A stretch of DNA of 64,000 nucleotides, from NCBI RefSeq assembly GCF_009649075.1, contig NZ_CP045737.1, positions 558,001 through 622,000 on the forward strand, in the 5' to 3' direction. The DNA is from Aeromicrobium yanjiei. GTDB taxonomy: Bacteria > Actinomycetota > Actinomycetes > Propionibacteriales > Nocardioidaceae. The notes under the pieces are model-generated. The model saw only the letters and a list, made by a program, of their open reading frames with translations. It made no database searches and was not told where the DNA came from. The translations under genes were made by a program, and so were the position numbers. Shown in pieces: positions 18,993 to 28,202 of this stretch. How positions within the stretch are numbered: position 1 is the stretch's first letter; every line of letters starts with the position of its first letter.

Positions 18993-20102
18993 TCAGAGGG
19001 CGGCGAGGGGGGTGGCGTCGAGGCCCAGGGCCTCGCCCACGGGGCCGTTGACGAGCTTGCCCTCGTGGGTGCTGAGGCCGCCGGCGAGGGCGGCGTCGTC
19101 GGTGACGGCCCGGCGCCAGCCCTTGTCGGCCAGCGCGACCGCGTACGGCAGCGTGACGTTCGTGAGGGCGTACGTCGAGGTGTGCGGCACCGCCCCGGGC
19201 ATGTTGGCGACGCAGTAGAAGATCGAGTCGTGGACCGGGAAGGTCGGGTCGTCGTGCGTCGTCGGCCGCGAGCTCTCGAAGCAGCCGCCCTGGTCGATCG
19301 CGATGTCGACGAGCACCGATCCCGGTCGCATCGTGGCGACCAGGTCGTCGCTGATCAGCTTGGGGGCCTTCGCGCCGGGCACCAGCACCGCGCCGATGAC
19401 GAGATCGGCCTGCTGGACCGCCTTCTCGATCGCGAACGCGTTGGAGGCGACCGTCGTGATCATGCCGGCGAAGCGGGCGTCGACCTGGCGCAGCTTGGTC
19501 ACGTCGAGGTCGAGGATCTCGACCCGCGCGCCCATCCCGCGTGCCACCTCGGCGGCGTTGACGCCGGACACGCCGGCGCCGATCACCACGACGTCGGCGG
19601 GGTAGACGCCGGGCACGCCTCCGGGCAGGACGCCCCGACCGCCGTTGCTGGCCATCAGGTGCTGGAACCCGACCTGGGGGGCCAGTCGCCCGGCCACCTC
19701 CGACATCGGCGCGAGCAGCGGCAGCGAGCGGTCGGCGAGCTGCACCGTCTCGTACGCGATCGAGGTCGTCCCCGACGCGAGCAGGGCGTCGGTGCACTCG
19801 CGGCTGGCCGCGAGGTGCAGGTACGTGAACAGGGTCTGGCCCGCGCGCATGCGGCCGTACTCCTGCTCGATGGGCTCCTTGACCTTGAGCACCAGCTCGG
19901 CGGACGCCCAGACGTCGTCGGGCGAGTCCATGATCTTGGCGCCGGCGGCGACGTACTCGTCATCGGTGATCGAGGAGCCGAGGCCTGCGCCCTGCTCGAT
20001 CACGACGTCGTGGCCGTGACGGACCAGCTCGTGCACGCCGGCGGGCGTGATCGCGACGCGGTACTCGTGGTTCTTGATCTCGCGGGGGACGCCGACCAGC
20101 AT
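18993..20102 (-). CDS. ald: Alanine dehydrogenase
   Basis: A 369-residue NAD-dependent enzyme interconverting L-alanine and pyruvate plus ammonia. The N-terminus MLVGVPREIKNHEYRV is diagnostic, with the substrate-binding lysine in LVLKVKEP and the catalytic histidine in FTYLHLA (about residue 95). The Rossmann dinucleotide loop is VVIGAGVSGVNAA near 170. Length matches the family. The ATG at 20102 has AAGGAG upstream. It is divergent from an Lrp/AsnC gene whose product is almost certainly its regulator, as known for AldR with ald in mycobacteria. The longer reading frame past the start runs through the promoter region and is not used. Confidence 0.97.
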   Translation of the reverse strand: MLVGVPREIKNHEYRVAITPAGVHELVRHGHDVVIEQGAGLGSSITDDEYVAAGAKIMDSPDDVWASAELVLKVKEPIEQEYGRMRAGQTLFTYLHLAASRECTDALLASGTTSIAYETVQLADRSLPLLAPMSEVAGRLAPQVGFQHLMASNGGRGVLPGGVPGVYPADVVVIGAGVSGVNAAEVARGMGARVEILDLDVTKLRQVDARFAGMITTVASNAFAIEKAVQQADLVIGAVLVPGAKAPKLISDDLVATMRPGSVLVDIAIDQGGCFESSRPTTHDDPTFPVHDSIFYCVANMPGAVPHTSTYALTNVTLPYAVALADKGWRRAVTDDAALAGGLSTHEGKLVNGPVGEALGLDATPLAAL

Positions 20103-20232
20103 GATTCGCTCCTTCGAAGGGCTTTGTCCCATGGTGAAGGTTCTACGGATGTCGTGGCAACGGTCGGAAGAAGATTCTGTAGAGTCGGGGATGACCGCAC
20201 CATGTGAGGCAACCGAGGTGACAGGAGTGCCC
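20103..20232. promoter_or_regulatory. ald / Lrp-type regulator shared control region
   Basis: 130 bp between divergent starts. Two similar half-sites in opposite orientation, around TTCTACGGAT (about 20141-20150) and its imperfect complement ATTCTGTAGAG (about 20174-20184), are candidate binding sites for the Lrp/AsnC regulator. No precise -35/-10 pair is assigned. Confidence 0.4.
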
Positions 20233-20700
20233 GTGGCGAAGGATGTTCGTGAGCTGGACGACATCGACGAGCGCATCGTCGCGGCGCTGCGCCGCGAGGG
20301 ACGGATGCCCAACAACGCGCTGGCCGACAAGGTCGGCATCGCCGCATCCACCTGCCTGACCCGCCTGCGCAGCCTCATCGACCGCGGAGTCATCGCGGGC
20401 TTCCACGCCGAGGTCGACCCGGCCTGGCTGGGCAGGCCGATCCAGGCGATGATCGCGGTGCGCCTGCGCAGCGACGCCCGCGGTGCGATCACGGAGTTCT
20501 CCGACCGGCTCGCCGGAATGCCAGAGGTGCTGAACGTCTACTTCCTCGCCGGGGCGGACGACTTCCACGTCCACGTCGCGGCACGGGATCCAGAGGACCT
20601 GCGGTCGTTCGTGGTCGACCACCTGAGCTCGGCCCCCGAGGTGGCCCTGACCGAGACCAACCTGATCTTCGAGCACAAGCGGGGCCGCCTGGCCGAGTGA
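20233..20700 (+). CDS. Lrp/AsnC family regulator, probable AldR
   Basis: A 155-residue feast/famine regulator. It has an N-terminal helix-turn-helix (about residues 8-55; RMPNNALADKVGIAAS) and a C-terminal RAM ligand-binding domain ending in the strand LIFEHKRGRL. Such proteins form octamers that respond to amino acids. The divergent ald indicates alanine or a related amino acid as effector. The start chosen is GTG 20233, with AGGAG at 20223-20227 five nt upstream, which gives the normal family length; ATG 20191 and a longer open frame would add a non-conserved N-terminus. Confidence 0.9.
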   Translation: MAKDVRELDDIDERIVAALRREGRMPNNALADKVGIAASTCLTRLRSLIDRGVIAGFHAEVDPAWLGRPIQAMIAVRLRSDARGAITEFSDRLAGMPEVLNVYFLAGADDFHVHVAARDPEDLRSFVVDHLSSAPEVALTETNLIFEHKRGRLAE

Positions 20701-20713
20701 CCTCGGGCGGTGC

Positions 20714-21754
20714 TCAGTCCTCGATCCGGATGTCCTTGAACCAGGAGTCGGTCGCGTAGTCGGTCTCGAAGCCGAGCGTCAGGTACAGCTGGTCGGCCTT
20801 GGTGGGGGAGTCGGCGTCGACCTCGAGGCCGACCCGGTCACGGCCGCGGGCCGCAGCGTCCGCAATGGCCACGCCGAGCAGCGACTTGGCCACGCCCCGG
20901 CCCCGTGCGGACCGATTGACGCCGATGTACTCGACGTACGTGCCCTCGGCCCCGCCCTCCTTCGCGGTCAGGACCGAGCAGACGAGCGTCCCGGCAGCGA
21001 GGGGATCGCCGCCGTCCTCGGGATCGACGTACGCGAGCCACCAGTGGTCCCAGCTGTGGCCCGGGTCCTCGCGGAGCCGCTGGACGAACTCGGGGAAGCT
21101 CTCGCGATAGGAGTTGAAGTGGTCCTCGAACGACTCCTCGAGCATCTGGTGGACGACCTGGAGGTCGGCGGCGACCGGCAGACCGTTCTCGTGCCGCTCG
21201 ACCCGGCGCACGGTCACGCCGGCCCGCGGCTCGAGGGCCGCGTCCTCAGTCGCCACCGGCCGCTCCATGTGCAGCCACGTGCGCCGCTTGGCGTAGCCGG
21301 CGTCCCGGAGCCAGCCGGCCTGGCGGTGGTCGCCGGCGAACGGGCTCTCGTCGAGGCGGGTCTCGGTGACGCCCCGCAGACGTGCCATCGAGACCGCGGC
21401 CGACTCGGCCCAGCCGTAGAACGCAGCAGCGATCTGGTCGACCTCGGGCACGTCGCGGTCGAAGTAGCCCCACACGAGCGCGCGGCCCGCAGCCCGGTCG
21501 TGCACCGTGATCCAGGCGCGCGGCACGTCGTCCTCACCCACCGCGACGATCTGGCGCCGGGTCCAGGACGCCTGGCCGGCGACCTCGGACTCGATGCCGG
21601 CCGGGTCGATGTGCGCCTCGCCGGTGCCCTGCAGCTCGTCGAGACGGCGCAGCTCGACCAGCGCGTCGATGTCGGAGAAGCCGGGAACGCGAGCGCGCCA
21701 CTGTCCGGGAAGGGTAGGCAGGTCCTGGAGGGAGTCGCTCGTGGTGTCTGTCAT
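20714..21754 (-). CDS. GNAT N-acetyltransferase with tandem domains
   Basis: A 346-residue protein with two GNAT modules. The C-terminal module (about residues 180-346) is well preserved, with the acetyl-CoA-binding segment IGVNRSARGRGVAKSLL and LEVDADSPTKADQLYLTLGF. The N-terminal module is degenerate, a layout like mycothiol-synthase-type and other actinobacterial double GNATs. The substrate is unknown. ATG 21754 is preferred over the in-frame ATG at 21763 because GACAAT lies 7 nt before it, but both are possible. It converges with the Lrp-type gene, with 13 nt between stops. Confidence 0.8.
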   Translation of the reverse strand: MTDTTSDSLQDLPTLPGQWRARVPGFSDIDALVELRRLDELQGTGEAHIDPAGIESEVAGQASWTRRQIVAVGEDDVPRAWITVHDRAAGRALVWGYFDRDVPEVDQIAAAFYGWAESAAVSMARLRGVTETRLDESPFAGDHRQAGWLRDAGYAKRRTWLHMERPVATEDAALEPRAGVTVRRVERHENGLPVAADLQVVHQMLEESFEDHFNSYRESFPEFVQRLREDPGHSWDHWWLAYVDPEDGGDPLAAGTLVCSVLTAKEGGAEGTYVEYIGVNRSARGRGVAKSLLGVAIADAAARGRDRVGLEVDADSPTKADQLYLTLGFETDYATDSWFKDIRIED

Positions 21755-21790
21755 CGGGACCATTGTCGCGGATCGCCGGTGCCGCGTGGG

Positions 21791-22375
21791 TCAGTGGTCG
21801 AGACGGGACGTCAGATGGGCCCGCGCGGCAGGCCATTCCTCGTCGATCATCGAGAACAGGACGGTGTCGCGCCACGTGCCGTCGCGGCGGAGCCGGTGCT
21901 TGCGCATGACCCCCTCGCGCTGGGCTCCGAGACGGGCGATCGCCTGCTGCGAACGCTCGTTGAAGATGTCGGTGTGCCAGACCACGCGGACGCAGCCGAG
22001 ATCGTCGAACGCGCGGGTCAGCAGCAGGAGCTTGGCCTCGGTGTTGATCCCGGTGCGCCAGTGAGCCGAGCCCAGCCAGGTGAAGCCGATCGCGACGGTG
22101 CGCAGGGTCTCGTCGACGTCGTAGTACGTCGTGAGGCCGGCGACGCGGCCCGTGGACGTGTCGACCTGCGCCCAGGCCACCAGCGCGGGATCGTCCAGGT
22201 AGCGGTCGACGAGCGCGCGGGCCGCCTGCAGATCCTTCGGACGCTCGAACGACAGCCACCGGAAGACCTCGTCCGTGTCGGCCGCGGCGAGCACCCCCGC
22301 GGCGTGATCGGGCGTGAGGGGCTCGAGGCGAACGCGTCGGCCGGTCAGGGTCACGGCATGGTGAAAGGTGGGCAT
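21791..22375 (-). CDS. GNAT N-acetyltransferase (RimJ/RimL-like)
   Basis: A 194-residue protein of the RimJ/RimL-type acetyltransferase group. TGRRVRLEPLTPDHAAG opens the fold, FTWLGSAHWRTGINTEAK is the acetyl-CoA loop, and VVWHTDIFNERSQQAI is the characteristic helix with N-E-R-S. Substrates in the family include ribosomal protein N-termini and small amines. The ATG at 22375 lies 4 nt after the ASCH gene's stop, implying one transcript; a longer frame overlapping ASCH is a shadow. Confidence 0.85.
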   Translation of the reverse strand: MPTFHHAVTLTGRRVRLEPLTPDHAAGVLAAADTDEVFRWLSFERPKDLQAARALVDRYLDDPALVAWAQVDTSTGRVAGLTTYYDVDETLRTVAIGFTWLGSAHWRTGINTEAKLLLLTRAFDDLGCVRVVWHTDIFNERSQQAIARLGAQREGVMRKHRLRRDGTWRDTVLFSMIDEEWPAARAHLTSRLDH

Positions 22376-22379
22376 CGGA

Positions 22380-22871
22380 TCACCGCGGGTAGAGGACGCG
22401 GAAGCGTTCGAGGACGACCGGCATGGCCGGGTCGAAGCCGCGATCATGGCTCGCGTGCTCGGTGAAGAAGCGTCGGTGCACCTCGCGCCAGTGCTCGAGC
22501 GAACGATCGCCCTCGCCCTCGAGGTGCGCGTGCTCGGCATCGACCGTCTCGAACGGCACCACGTCGACCCGCATGACCTCGATCAGCGCGCGGGGGTGCT
22601 GCGAGCCGTCGAGGACGATCGCGAGGTCACCGACGCGGGGCAGCTGCTCGTCCTCGTGGACGTAGTCCCACTCGGCGCTGGCCGTGGCGGTCTTGGTGCC
22701 GTCCAGCACGAGCTGGATGAGCTCGTCGGCCTGCTCAGGCGTGGCGCCGAAGGCCCAGGCCGGTGGGACGAGCGCCTCGCCGGAGAACGTCCCCAGGTAG
22801 CCGGGCACGGGATTGGTGCGGGTCTGGTGGCGTGCCACCGACCAGAACGCGTCGAGCTCGTCGGCAGTCAT
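22380..22871 (-). CDS. ASCH domain protein
   Basis: A 163-residue ASCH-fold protein, a PUA-like beta barrel thought to bind RNA. Landmarks are VLDGTKTATASAEWDY, the G-K/T-T loop of the family, and LPRVGDLAIVLDGSQHPRALIEV. Some ASCH proteins hydrolyse N4-acetylcytidine, for example E. coli YqfB, but this is the longer subtype with unproven activity. It sits just upstream of a RimL-like acetyltransferase on the same strand, so an acetylation/deacetylation relation is imaginable but unsupported. The start at 22871 is the first plausible ATG. Confidence 0.85.
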   Translation of the reverse strand: MTADELDAFWSVARHQTRTNPVPGYLGTFSGEALVPPAWAFGATPEQADELIQLVLDGTKTATASAEWDYVHEDEQLPRVGDLAIVLDGSQHPRALIEVMRVDVVPFETVDAEHAHLEGEGDRSLEHWREVHRRFFTEHASHDRGFDPAMPVVLERFRVLYPR

Positions 22872-22901
22872 CCCCCGACCCTATCCACGGACCGCCCTCC
22901 G

Positions 22902-24326
22902 CTAGCGCGAGAGCCGGTCGAGGAAGGCGATCAGCAGCGCCTCCCGCAGTGCCGGGGGAGCCACGTCGAGGAGCGCGTTGACCGGGGCCATCCGGTCCGG
23001 GACGGTGACCTCACCGGTCCCCGAGCCGAGACCGGCCAGCGACAGGAGGCCGTCGAACGCGGCGTCGTCCAGCGTCGCCGGATCGATCGACACCGCGGCC
23101 TCGCGCAGATCCTCGTCGACCACGATCGGCCCGGCGGCCACCGCCGCGTCCACGGACTCGGCCAGGGCGGTCAAGAACTCGGGCACGGCCGGTGCGGTCG
23201 CGGCGCACACCGTCAGGTGCAGCGACGCGGGCATGTCGCGGAACGACATCTGCGGCTGCACGAACCAGCCGTGGGCGAGCATCTCGTCGCTGAGCGTGAA
23301 GACGTCGCACGCGGTGTCGGTCTCGAGCGTCACCAGGGACGAGTCGGGCCGGGTCACCAGGCGTACGTGCGGCTGCTCCTCGACCCCGGCGACGAGGGCT
23401 GCGGTCCCGGCGAGGGTCGTGCGGACCAGGTCGAGATAGCCGTCGTCGCCGATCAGGTGCACGACCGCCCAGGCGGCGGCGAGCGGTCCTCCGGACTTGG
23501 TCGACTGCGTCGTGGCGTTGAGCATCGTGTAGCCGGGCCAGTCGGCGCTGGCGAAGAACTGCGGACGTCGCAGGTCCGGCGTCGCGTGCAGGAGCAGCGA
23601 GACGCCCTTCGGGGTGTACGCGTACTTGTGGAGGTCCGCGGACAGGCTCGTCACGCCCGGCACCCGGAAGTCCCACGGCCCGATGTCGTGCCCGAGCCTC
23701 TCGGCCCACGGCAGCACCCAGCCCCCGATGCACGCGTCGACGTGGAAGCGCAGACCTCGTGCGGATGTCTCGGCGGCGATCGCCTCGATCGGGTCGACGA
23801 CCCCGTGGGCGTACGACGGTGCGGACGCGGCCACGAGCACGACCCGGTCGCGGTGCGCGTCCATCGCCGCGGCCATCGCGACCGGGTCTGCACGCCTCGT
23901 CACCGGGTCCACGTCGACCGCGACACGCTCGACCCCGAAGTAGTGGGACGCCTTGGCGAACGCCGCGTGGATCGTGGTGGGCACGATCATGACCGGCGCG
24001 GCGACCGGGCGTGCGTCGCGAGCCGCCTGCACGGCCAGCAGGATCGACTCGGTCCCGCCTGACGTCACGGTCCCCACGGTGTCCGCGGTCCCGTGGAACA
24101 GGGGCCGCGCGAACGCGACGAGGTCCTTCTCCATCGCGAGCAGGCTGGGGAACGCGGTGGGGTCGAGGCCGTTGGTCGAGGCGTACATCGCCAGCGCCTG
24201 CTTGCCGAGCTCGTCGGTGTCGGCGAGGCCCGAGTCGTAGACGTACGCGAGGGTGCGTCCGCCGTGGGTGGGCAGGTCGTGGGCGCGCAGCTGCTGGAGC
24301 CGGCGCAGGAGGTCGTCAGTCGACAC
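22902..24326 (-). CDS. PLP-dependent lyase/decarboxylase, sphingosine-1-phosphate-lyase-like
   Basis: A 474-residue fold-type I enzyme. GTVTSGGTESILLA is the PLP-phosphate loop, HVDACIGGW holds the pyridine-binding aspartate, and SLSADLHKYAYTPKG the Schiff-base lysine. This combination resembles sphingosine-1-phosphate lyase and tyrosine/glutamate decarboxylase relatives; bacterial members are usually called pyridoxal-dependent decarboxylase. The start is GTG 24326 and it overlaps the GPH transporter by 11 nt, so uptake of a substrate by that carrier followed by cleavage here is plausible. It is a second, clearly different group II PLP enzyme besides the one at 6876-8213. Confidence 0.85.
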   Translation of the reverse strand: MSTDDLLRRLQQLRAHDLPTHGGRTLAYVYDSGLADTDELGKQALAMYASTNGLDPTAFPSLLAMEKDLVAFARPLFHGTADTVGTVTSGGTESILLAVQAARDARPVAAPVMIVPTTIHAAFAKASHYFGVERVAVDVDPVTRRADPVAMAAAMDAHRDRVVLVAASAPSYAHGVVDPIEAIAAETSARGLRFHVDACIGGWVLPWAERLGHDIGPWDFRVPGVTSLSADLHKYAYTPKGVSLLLHATPDLRRPQFFASADWPGYTMLNATTQSTKSGGPLAAAWAVVHLIGDDGYLDLVRTTLAGTAALVAGVEEQPHVRLVTRPDSSLVTLETDTACDVFTLSDEMLAHGWFVQPQMSFRDMPASLHLTVCAATAPAVPEFLTALAESVDAAVAAGPIVVDEDLREAAVSIDPATLDDAAFDGLLSLAGLGSGTGEVTVPDRMAPVNALLDVAPPALREALLIAFLDRLSR

Positions 24327-25662
24327 GGTCGCCTTCCGGGTGAGTCGTCGTCCGGGTGGAGTCGAGTGCGTACCGCCGCAGGAACAGCACGCTGGCGGCG
24401 ATCAGAACGGCCGGCACCAGCGAGAAGCCGATCGCGATCGCGGTCAGGGCGCTGTCGGGCTGGTCGGCGGTGTGGTCGGTCGAGGAGACGTAGCCGCCGA
24501 TCGCGAGGATCAGCGCGAAGAGGCCCGGACCGATCGCGAGGCCCAGGGTCTCGCCCGCGGTCCAGACCCCGGTGAAGACGCCGATGCGGTTCTCGCCGGA
24601 CGTGCGCGCGTCGTGCGCCGCGACGTCGGGCAGCATCGCCATCGGGAAGACCTGGGCGCCCGCGTAGCCGATCCCGACCAGGGCCGCGGCGGCGTACACC
24701 ACCGCCTCGAGGTCCTGGCGGGCGACGATCAGCAGCGCGGCGCCGACCACGAGGAACGCCGAGGAGATCAGGTAGCCCGAGCGCTTGCCGCGTCGATCCG
24801 CGTACCGCTCCCACAGCGGCGTCACGAGCAGCGCGGGCGCGACGAAGGCGGCGAACAGGATCGTCGCCGCGGCCGAGGAGTCGAGCAGGTCGTCCGCGAC
24901 GTACGCGACGCCCGCGAGCATCGCCCCGACACCCACGGCCTGCAGCACGAACGTGGTGAGCAGGGCCCGGAAGTCGTGGGACGCCCCGACGAGGCGCAGC
25001 TGGTCGCGCAGCGAGCCACCTGCGGTCTCGACCCGGTGCTCGGGCGCGTCCCGGGTGCCGCGCCACGCGCCGACCACCCCGACCGTCAGGATCGCGGCGA
25101 CGTACACGCCCATGAACCGGTAGCCCGTGGCGGTCTCCTCGCCGCCGAAGGCGTTGACGACCATGGGGGCCGTGGCCCCCGACAGCAGGATCGCGAGGGC
25201 CAGGACGATGACCCGCCACGTCATCAAGCGGGTCCGCTCGGCGTAGTCGAGCGTCATCTCCGCGGGCATCGCGACGTAGGGGACCTGGAAGAACGCGTAC
25301 GCCGTGGCGCACGCGAGGAACCAGAAGACCACCCAGGCGCCTGCGAGGAAGGTCGGGCCGGTGGGCCCGGCGAACAGCAGCGCGAAGCAGACCGCGAGGG
25401 CCAGTCCGCCCCGGAGCAGGAACGGACGCCGGCGCCCGCCGGGCGAGGTGGAGCGGTCGCTGAGGCGTCCCACGACAGGGTTGAGCAGGACGTCCCAGGC
25501 CTTGGGGACGAAGACGATGAAGCCGGCGACCACCGCGGCGATCCCGAGCGAGTCCGTCAGGTAGGGCAGCAGCAGCAGGCCCGGCACGGTGCCGAACGTG
25601 CCGGTCGCGACGCTGCCGAGGGCGTACCCGCGGCGGGTGCCCGCTGCCAGCGCCTCAGCCAT
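24316..25662 (-). CDS. GPH-family (MelB-like) cation symporter
   Basis: A 448-residue carrier with 12 helices of the glycoside-pentoside-hexuronide:cation symporter branch of MFS. AWDVLLNPVVGRLSDRS matches the family's N-terminal motif containing the cation-site aspartates, followed by RRRPFLL. Substrates are usually sugars, but actinobacterial members are diverse. The gene is translationally linked to the S1P-lyase-like enzyme (11-nt overlap). The ATG at 25662 is the natural start, with the hydrophobic core beginning about 20 residues in. Nothing indicates how it is regulated. Confidence 0.85.
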   Translation of the reverse strand: MAEALAAGTRRGYALGSVATGTFGTVPGLLLLPYLTDSLGIAAVVAGFIVFVPKAWDVLLNPVVGRLSDRSTSPGGRRRPFLLRGGLALAVCFALLFAGPTGPTFLAGAWVVFWFLACATAYAFFQVPYVAMPAEMTLDYAERTRLMTWRVIVLALAILLSGATAPMVVNAFGGEETATGYRFMGVYVAAILTVGVVGAWRGTRDAPEHRVETAGGSLRDQLRLVGASHDFRALLTTFVLQAVGVGAMLAGVAYVADDLLDSSAAATILFAAFVAPALLVTPLWERYADRRGKRSGYLISSAFLVVGAALLIVARQDLEAVVYAAAALVGIGYAGAQVFPMAMLPDVAAHDARTSGENRIGVFTGVWTAGETLGLAIGPGLFALILAIGGYVSSTDHTADQPDSALTAIAIGFSLVPAVLIAASVLFLRRYALDSTRTTTHPEGDRVD

Positions 25663-25703
25663 GCGTCAGTTGTAGCGCACGGCCCGGGTCGGCGGGGTGG
25701 TTC

Positions 25704-27131
25704 TCAGATCGGGCGCGGGTTCTTCTCGTGGGGGTCGCGGGTCGCGGTGAGCTCCTCGAGGAAGTTGTTGGCCCACAGCTCGATGTCGTTCTCCATGACC
25801 TGCTTGCGCATCGCCTTCATGCGGCGCGCGTTCTCGCGCGGGCTCGCGTTGATCGCCGCGAGCATCATGCTCTTCATGCCGTTGATGTCGTGCGGGTTGA
25901 CCTGGTAGGCCTGCTTGAGCTCCGAGGCGGCGCCGGCGAACTCGCTCAGCACGAGGGCGCCCCGCTCGTCGTAGCGGCACGCGATGTACTCCTTGGCGAC
26001 CAGGTTCATGCCGTCGCGCAGGGGCGTGACGACCATGACGTCGGCCGCCCGGTAGAGCGCTGCCATCTCGGCCCGGGGATAGGACGCGTGGAGATAGGTG
26101 ACCGGCTGCTGGCCGATGCGGGCGACGTCGCCGTTGATGCGGCCCACGAGGCGGTTGATGTCGTCGCGCAGGAGCTTGTACTGCTGCACGCGCTCGCGCG
26201 AGGGGGTCGCGACCTGCACGAACACCGCGTCGTCGGGGTGCAGCGAGCCCTCCTGGATGAGCTCGCCGAACGCGCGGAGCCGCTGCCGCAGGCCCTTGGT
26301 GTAGTCGAGGCGGTCGATGCCCAGCAGCATCGTGCGGGGATTGCCGAGGCTCTCGCGGATCTCCGCGGCGCGGGCGATGACCTCGGGCGTGCGAGCGAGC
26401 TCCTCGAAGCCGGCCGCGTCGATCGAGATGGGGTACGCCTTCGCGAGCACCGTGCGACCGTCCGGCAGGTAGATCATGTCGCGGTGGGTCTTGTGCCCGA
26501 CCCGCTGGCGCACGAGGCGGACGAAGTTCTGCGCGGCACCGGGCATCTGGAAGCCGACGAGGTCCGCGCCGAGCAGGCCCTCGAGGATCTCGCGACGCCA
26601 GGGCAGCTGCTGGAAGAGCTCGGTGGGAGGGAACGGGATGTGCAGGAAGAAGCCGATCCGCAGATCGGGCCGCAGCTCGCGCAGCATCGCCGGGACGAGC
26701 TGCAGCTGGTAGTCCTGCACCCACACGACGGCGTTCTCGCGGGCGACCTTCGCGGCCCGCTCGGCGAAGCGGCGGTTGACCCGGACGTAGGACTCCCACC
26801 ACTCGCGGTGGAACTCCGGGGGCGCCACGACGTCGTGGTACAGCGGCCAGAGCGTCGAGTTGGAGAAGCCCTCGTAGTACTCGGCGACCTCCTGCTCCGA
26901 CAGCGGGACCGGCTCGAGGTGCATGCCGTTGTGCTCGAAGGGCTTGACCTTCTCGTCGGCCGCGCCGTGCCAGCCGATCCACGCCCCTCCGTTGCGCTTC
27001 ATCACGGGCTCGAGCGCCGTGACGAGGCCACCGGGGGAGGTGCGCCACATCGTCGAGCCGTCGGGTGCGGACACCCGGTCGACAGGGAGGCGGTTGGCAA
27101 TGACCACGAAGTCTGCGGAGCCGTCGGTCAT
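25704..27131 (-). CDS. otsA: Trehalose-6-phosphate synthase
   Basis: A 475-residue GT20 glycosyltransferase making trehalose-6-phosphate from UDP- (or GDP-/ADP-) glucose and glucose-6-phosphate. FVVIANRLPVDR at the N-terminus, VWVQDYQLQLVP, GIDRLDYTKGL (nucleotide-sugar binding) and LRDGMNLVAKEYIA are all present. The start at 27131 is chosen because AAGG precedes it by 8 nt; ATG 27137 and GTG 27140 lie a few codons upstream. The partner phosphatase otsB is 1.9 kb away on the opposite strand, separated by a Gfo/Idh gene, DUF3263 and LytR_C. Confidence 0.97.
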   Translation of the reverse strand: MTDGSADFVVIANRLPVDRVSAPDGSTMWRTSPGGLVTALEPVMKRNGGAWIGWHGAADEKVKPFEHNGMHLEPVPLSEQEVAEYYEGFSNSTLWPLYHDVVAPPEFHREWWESYVRVNRRFAERAAKVARENAVVWVQDYQLQLVPAMLRELRPDLRIGFFLHIPFPPTELFQQLPWRREILEGLLGADLVGFQMPGAAQNFVRLVRQRVGHKTHRDMIYLPDGRTVLAKAYPISIDAAGFEELARTPEVIARAAEIRESLGNPRTMLLGIDRLDYTKGLRQRLRAFGELIQEGSLHPDDAVFVQVATPSRERVQQYKLLRDDINRLVGRINGDVARIGQQPVTYLHASYPRAEMAALYRAADVMVVTPLRDGMNLVAKEYIACRYDERGALVLSEFAGAASELKQAYQVNPHDINGMKSMMLAAINASPRENARRMKAMRKQVMENDIELWANNFLEELTATRDPHEKNPRPI

Positions 27132-27161
27132 GCGCATCACCTTAGCGGGGATCGTGGGAGG

Positions 27162-28127
27162 TCACCGCTCGGCGACGCCGAGCTGGGACAAGATCTCGTC
27201 CATCTGGCGCTGGATCGACACGGTCTCGTCGAGCGGGAGCAGATCGGACTCGGTCCGGCCGTCGCGCAGGCACGCCGCGACCTCCTCGATCTCGTGGGCG
27301 TAGCCGCGGCCCGTGACGGGCTCGGAGACCGTGACCTCCTCCTCGCCACGGACGAGCGTGAGACCGGACGGGTGGTGGAACCGCCCGGGCAGCTCGATGC
27401 GGCCCGCGTCGCCCGCGACGCTGGCCCGGTTGTCGCCCCACGCGAGCTGGGTCCACGAGATGCTGGCCACGGCCCCCGAGGCGTACGTGAGCACCGCCCC
27501 GCCGTTGACGTCGATGCCGCGGTCGGACAGCACGCCTCCTGCGGCTATCGAGACGGGCTCGCCGAGGACCAGGTGGGCGAAGGTCAGCGGATAGATCCCG
27601 ACGTCGAGCAGCGCGCTCGCGCCGAGGGCGGGGTCCCAGAGGCGGTCGTTGTCGGCGGGTGCGGCGAAGCTGAGCTCGGCACGCACCTGCGAGACCGTAC
27701 CGATCGAGCCGTCGGCGACCAGCTCCTTGACACGACGGATGACCGGGTGGGTGCGCATCCACATGGCCTCGGCGAAGAACAGGCCGCGCTCGCGCGCCTC
27801 GGCGACCAGCGCCGCGGAGTCACGTCCGTTGAGGGTCAGGGCCTTCTCGCACAGCACGGCCTTGCCGGCCTCGAGGCACATGAGCACGTCCTCGACGTGA
27901 CGGGAGTGGGGCGTCGCGACGTAGACGACGTCGACGTCCGGATCGGCGGCCAGCTCCTCGTACGAGCCGTGTGCCCGGGTGGCCCCGAATCGCTCGGCGA
28001 ACGCGGTCGCGGCCTCACGCCGGCGTGAGCCCACCGCGACGAGCTCGTTGTCTGGGACGAGCGCCAGGTCGGTCGCGAAGCTGGTGGCGATCGCGCCGGT
28101 GGCCAGGATCCCCCATCGAGTGGTCAT
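27162..28127 (-). CDS. Gfo/Idh/MocA family oxidoreductase
   Basis: A 321-residue NAD(P)-dependent oxidoreductase. The Rossmann segment WGILATGAIA opens the protein, followed by YVATPHSRHVED and the catalytic-lysine motif CEKALTLN (EKP-like). The C-terminal alpha/beta domain matches the GFO_IDH_MocA fold. It probably acts on a sugar or cyclitol. ATG 28127 is chosen because the Rossmann strand begins four residues later; six extra codons to 28145 are possible. It is divergent from the DUF3263 gene and precedes otsA on the minus strand by 30 nt, so both may share a message in trehalose or osmolyte metabolism. Confidence 0.9.
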   Translation of the reverse strand: MTTRWGILATGAIATSFATDLALVPDNELVAVGSRRREAATAFAERFGATRAHGSYEELAADPDVDVVYVATPHSRHVEDVLMCLEAGKAVLCEKALTLNGRDSAALVAEARERGLFFAEAMWMRTHPVIRRVKELVADGSIGTVSQVRAELSFAAPADNDRLWDPALGASALLDVGIYPLTFAHLVLGEPVSIAAGGVLSDRGIDVNGGAVLTYASGAVASISWTQLAWGDNRASVAGDAGRIELPGRFHHPSGLTLVRGEEEVTVSEPVTGRGYAHEIEEVAACLRDGRTESDLLPLDETVSIQRQMDEILSQLGVAER

Positions 28128-28202
28128 GGTGCAGTGTGGACACATCGGGGCGTTCCCGCCAACCGAATGACATGCGTGTTATTCATGGCCTAGCATGAGG
28201 GC

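Noticed and set aside
20047..20232. Longer N-terminus for the Lrp/AsnC regulator
   Set aside because: It would run through the ald promoter and ald start; GTG 20233 with AGGAG gives the normal family length.
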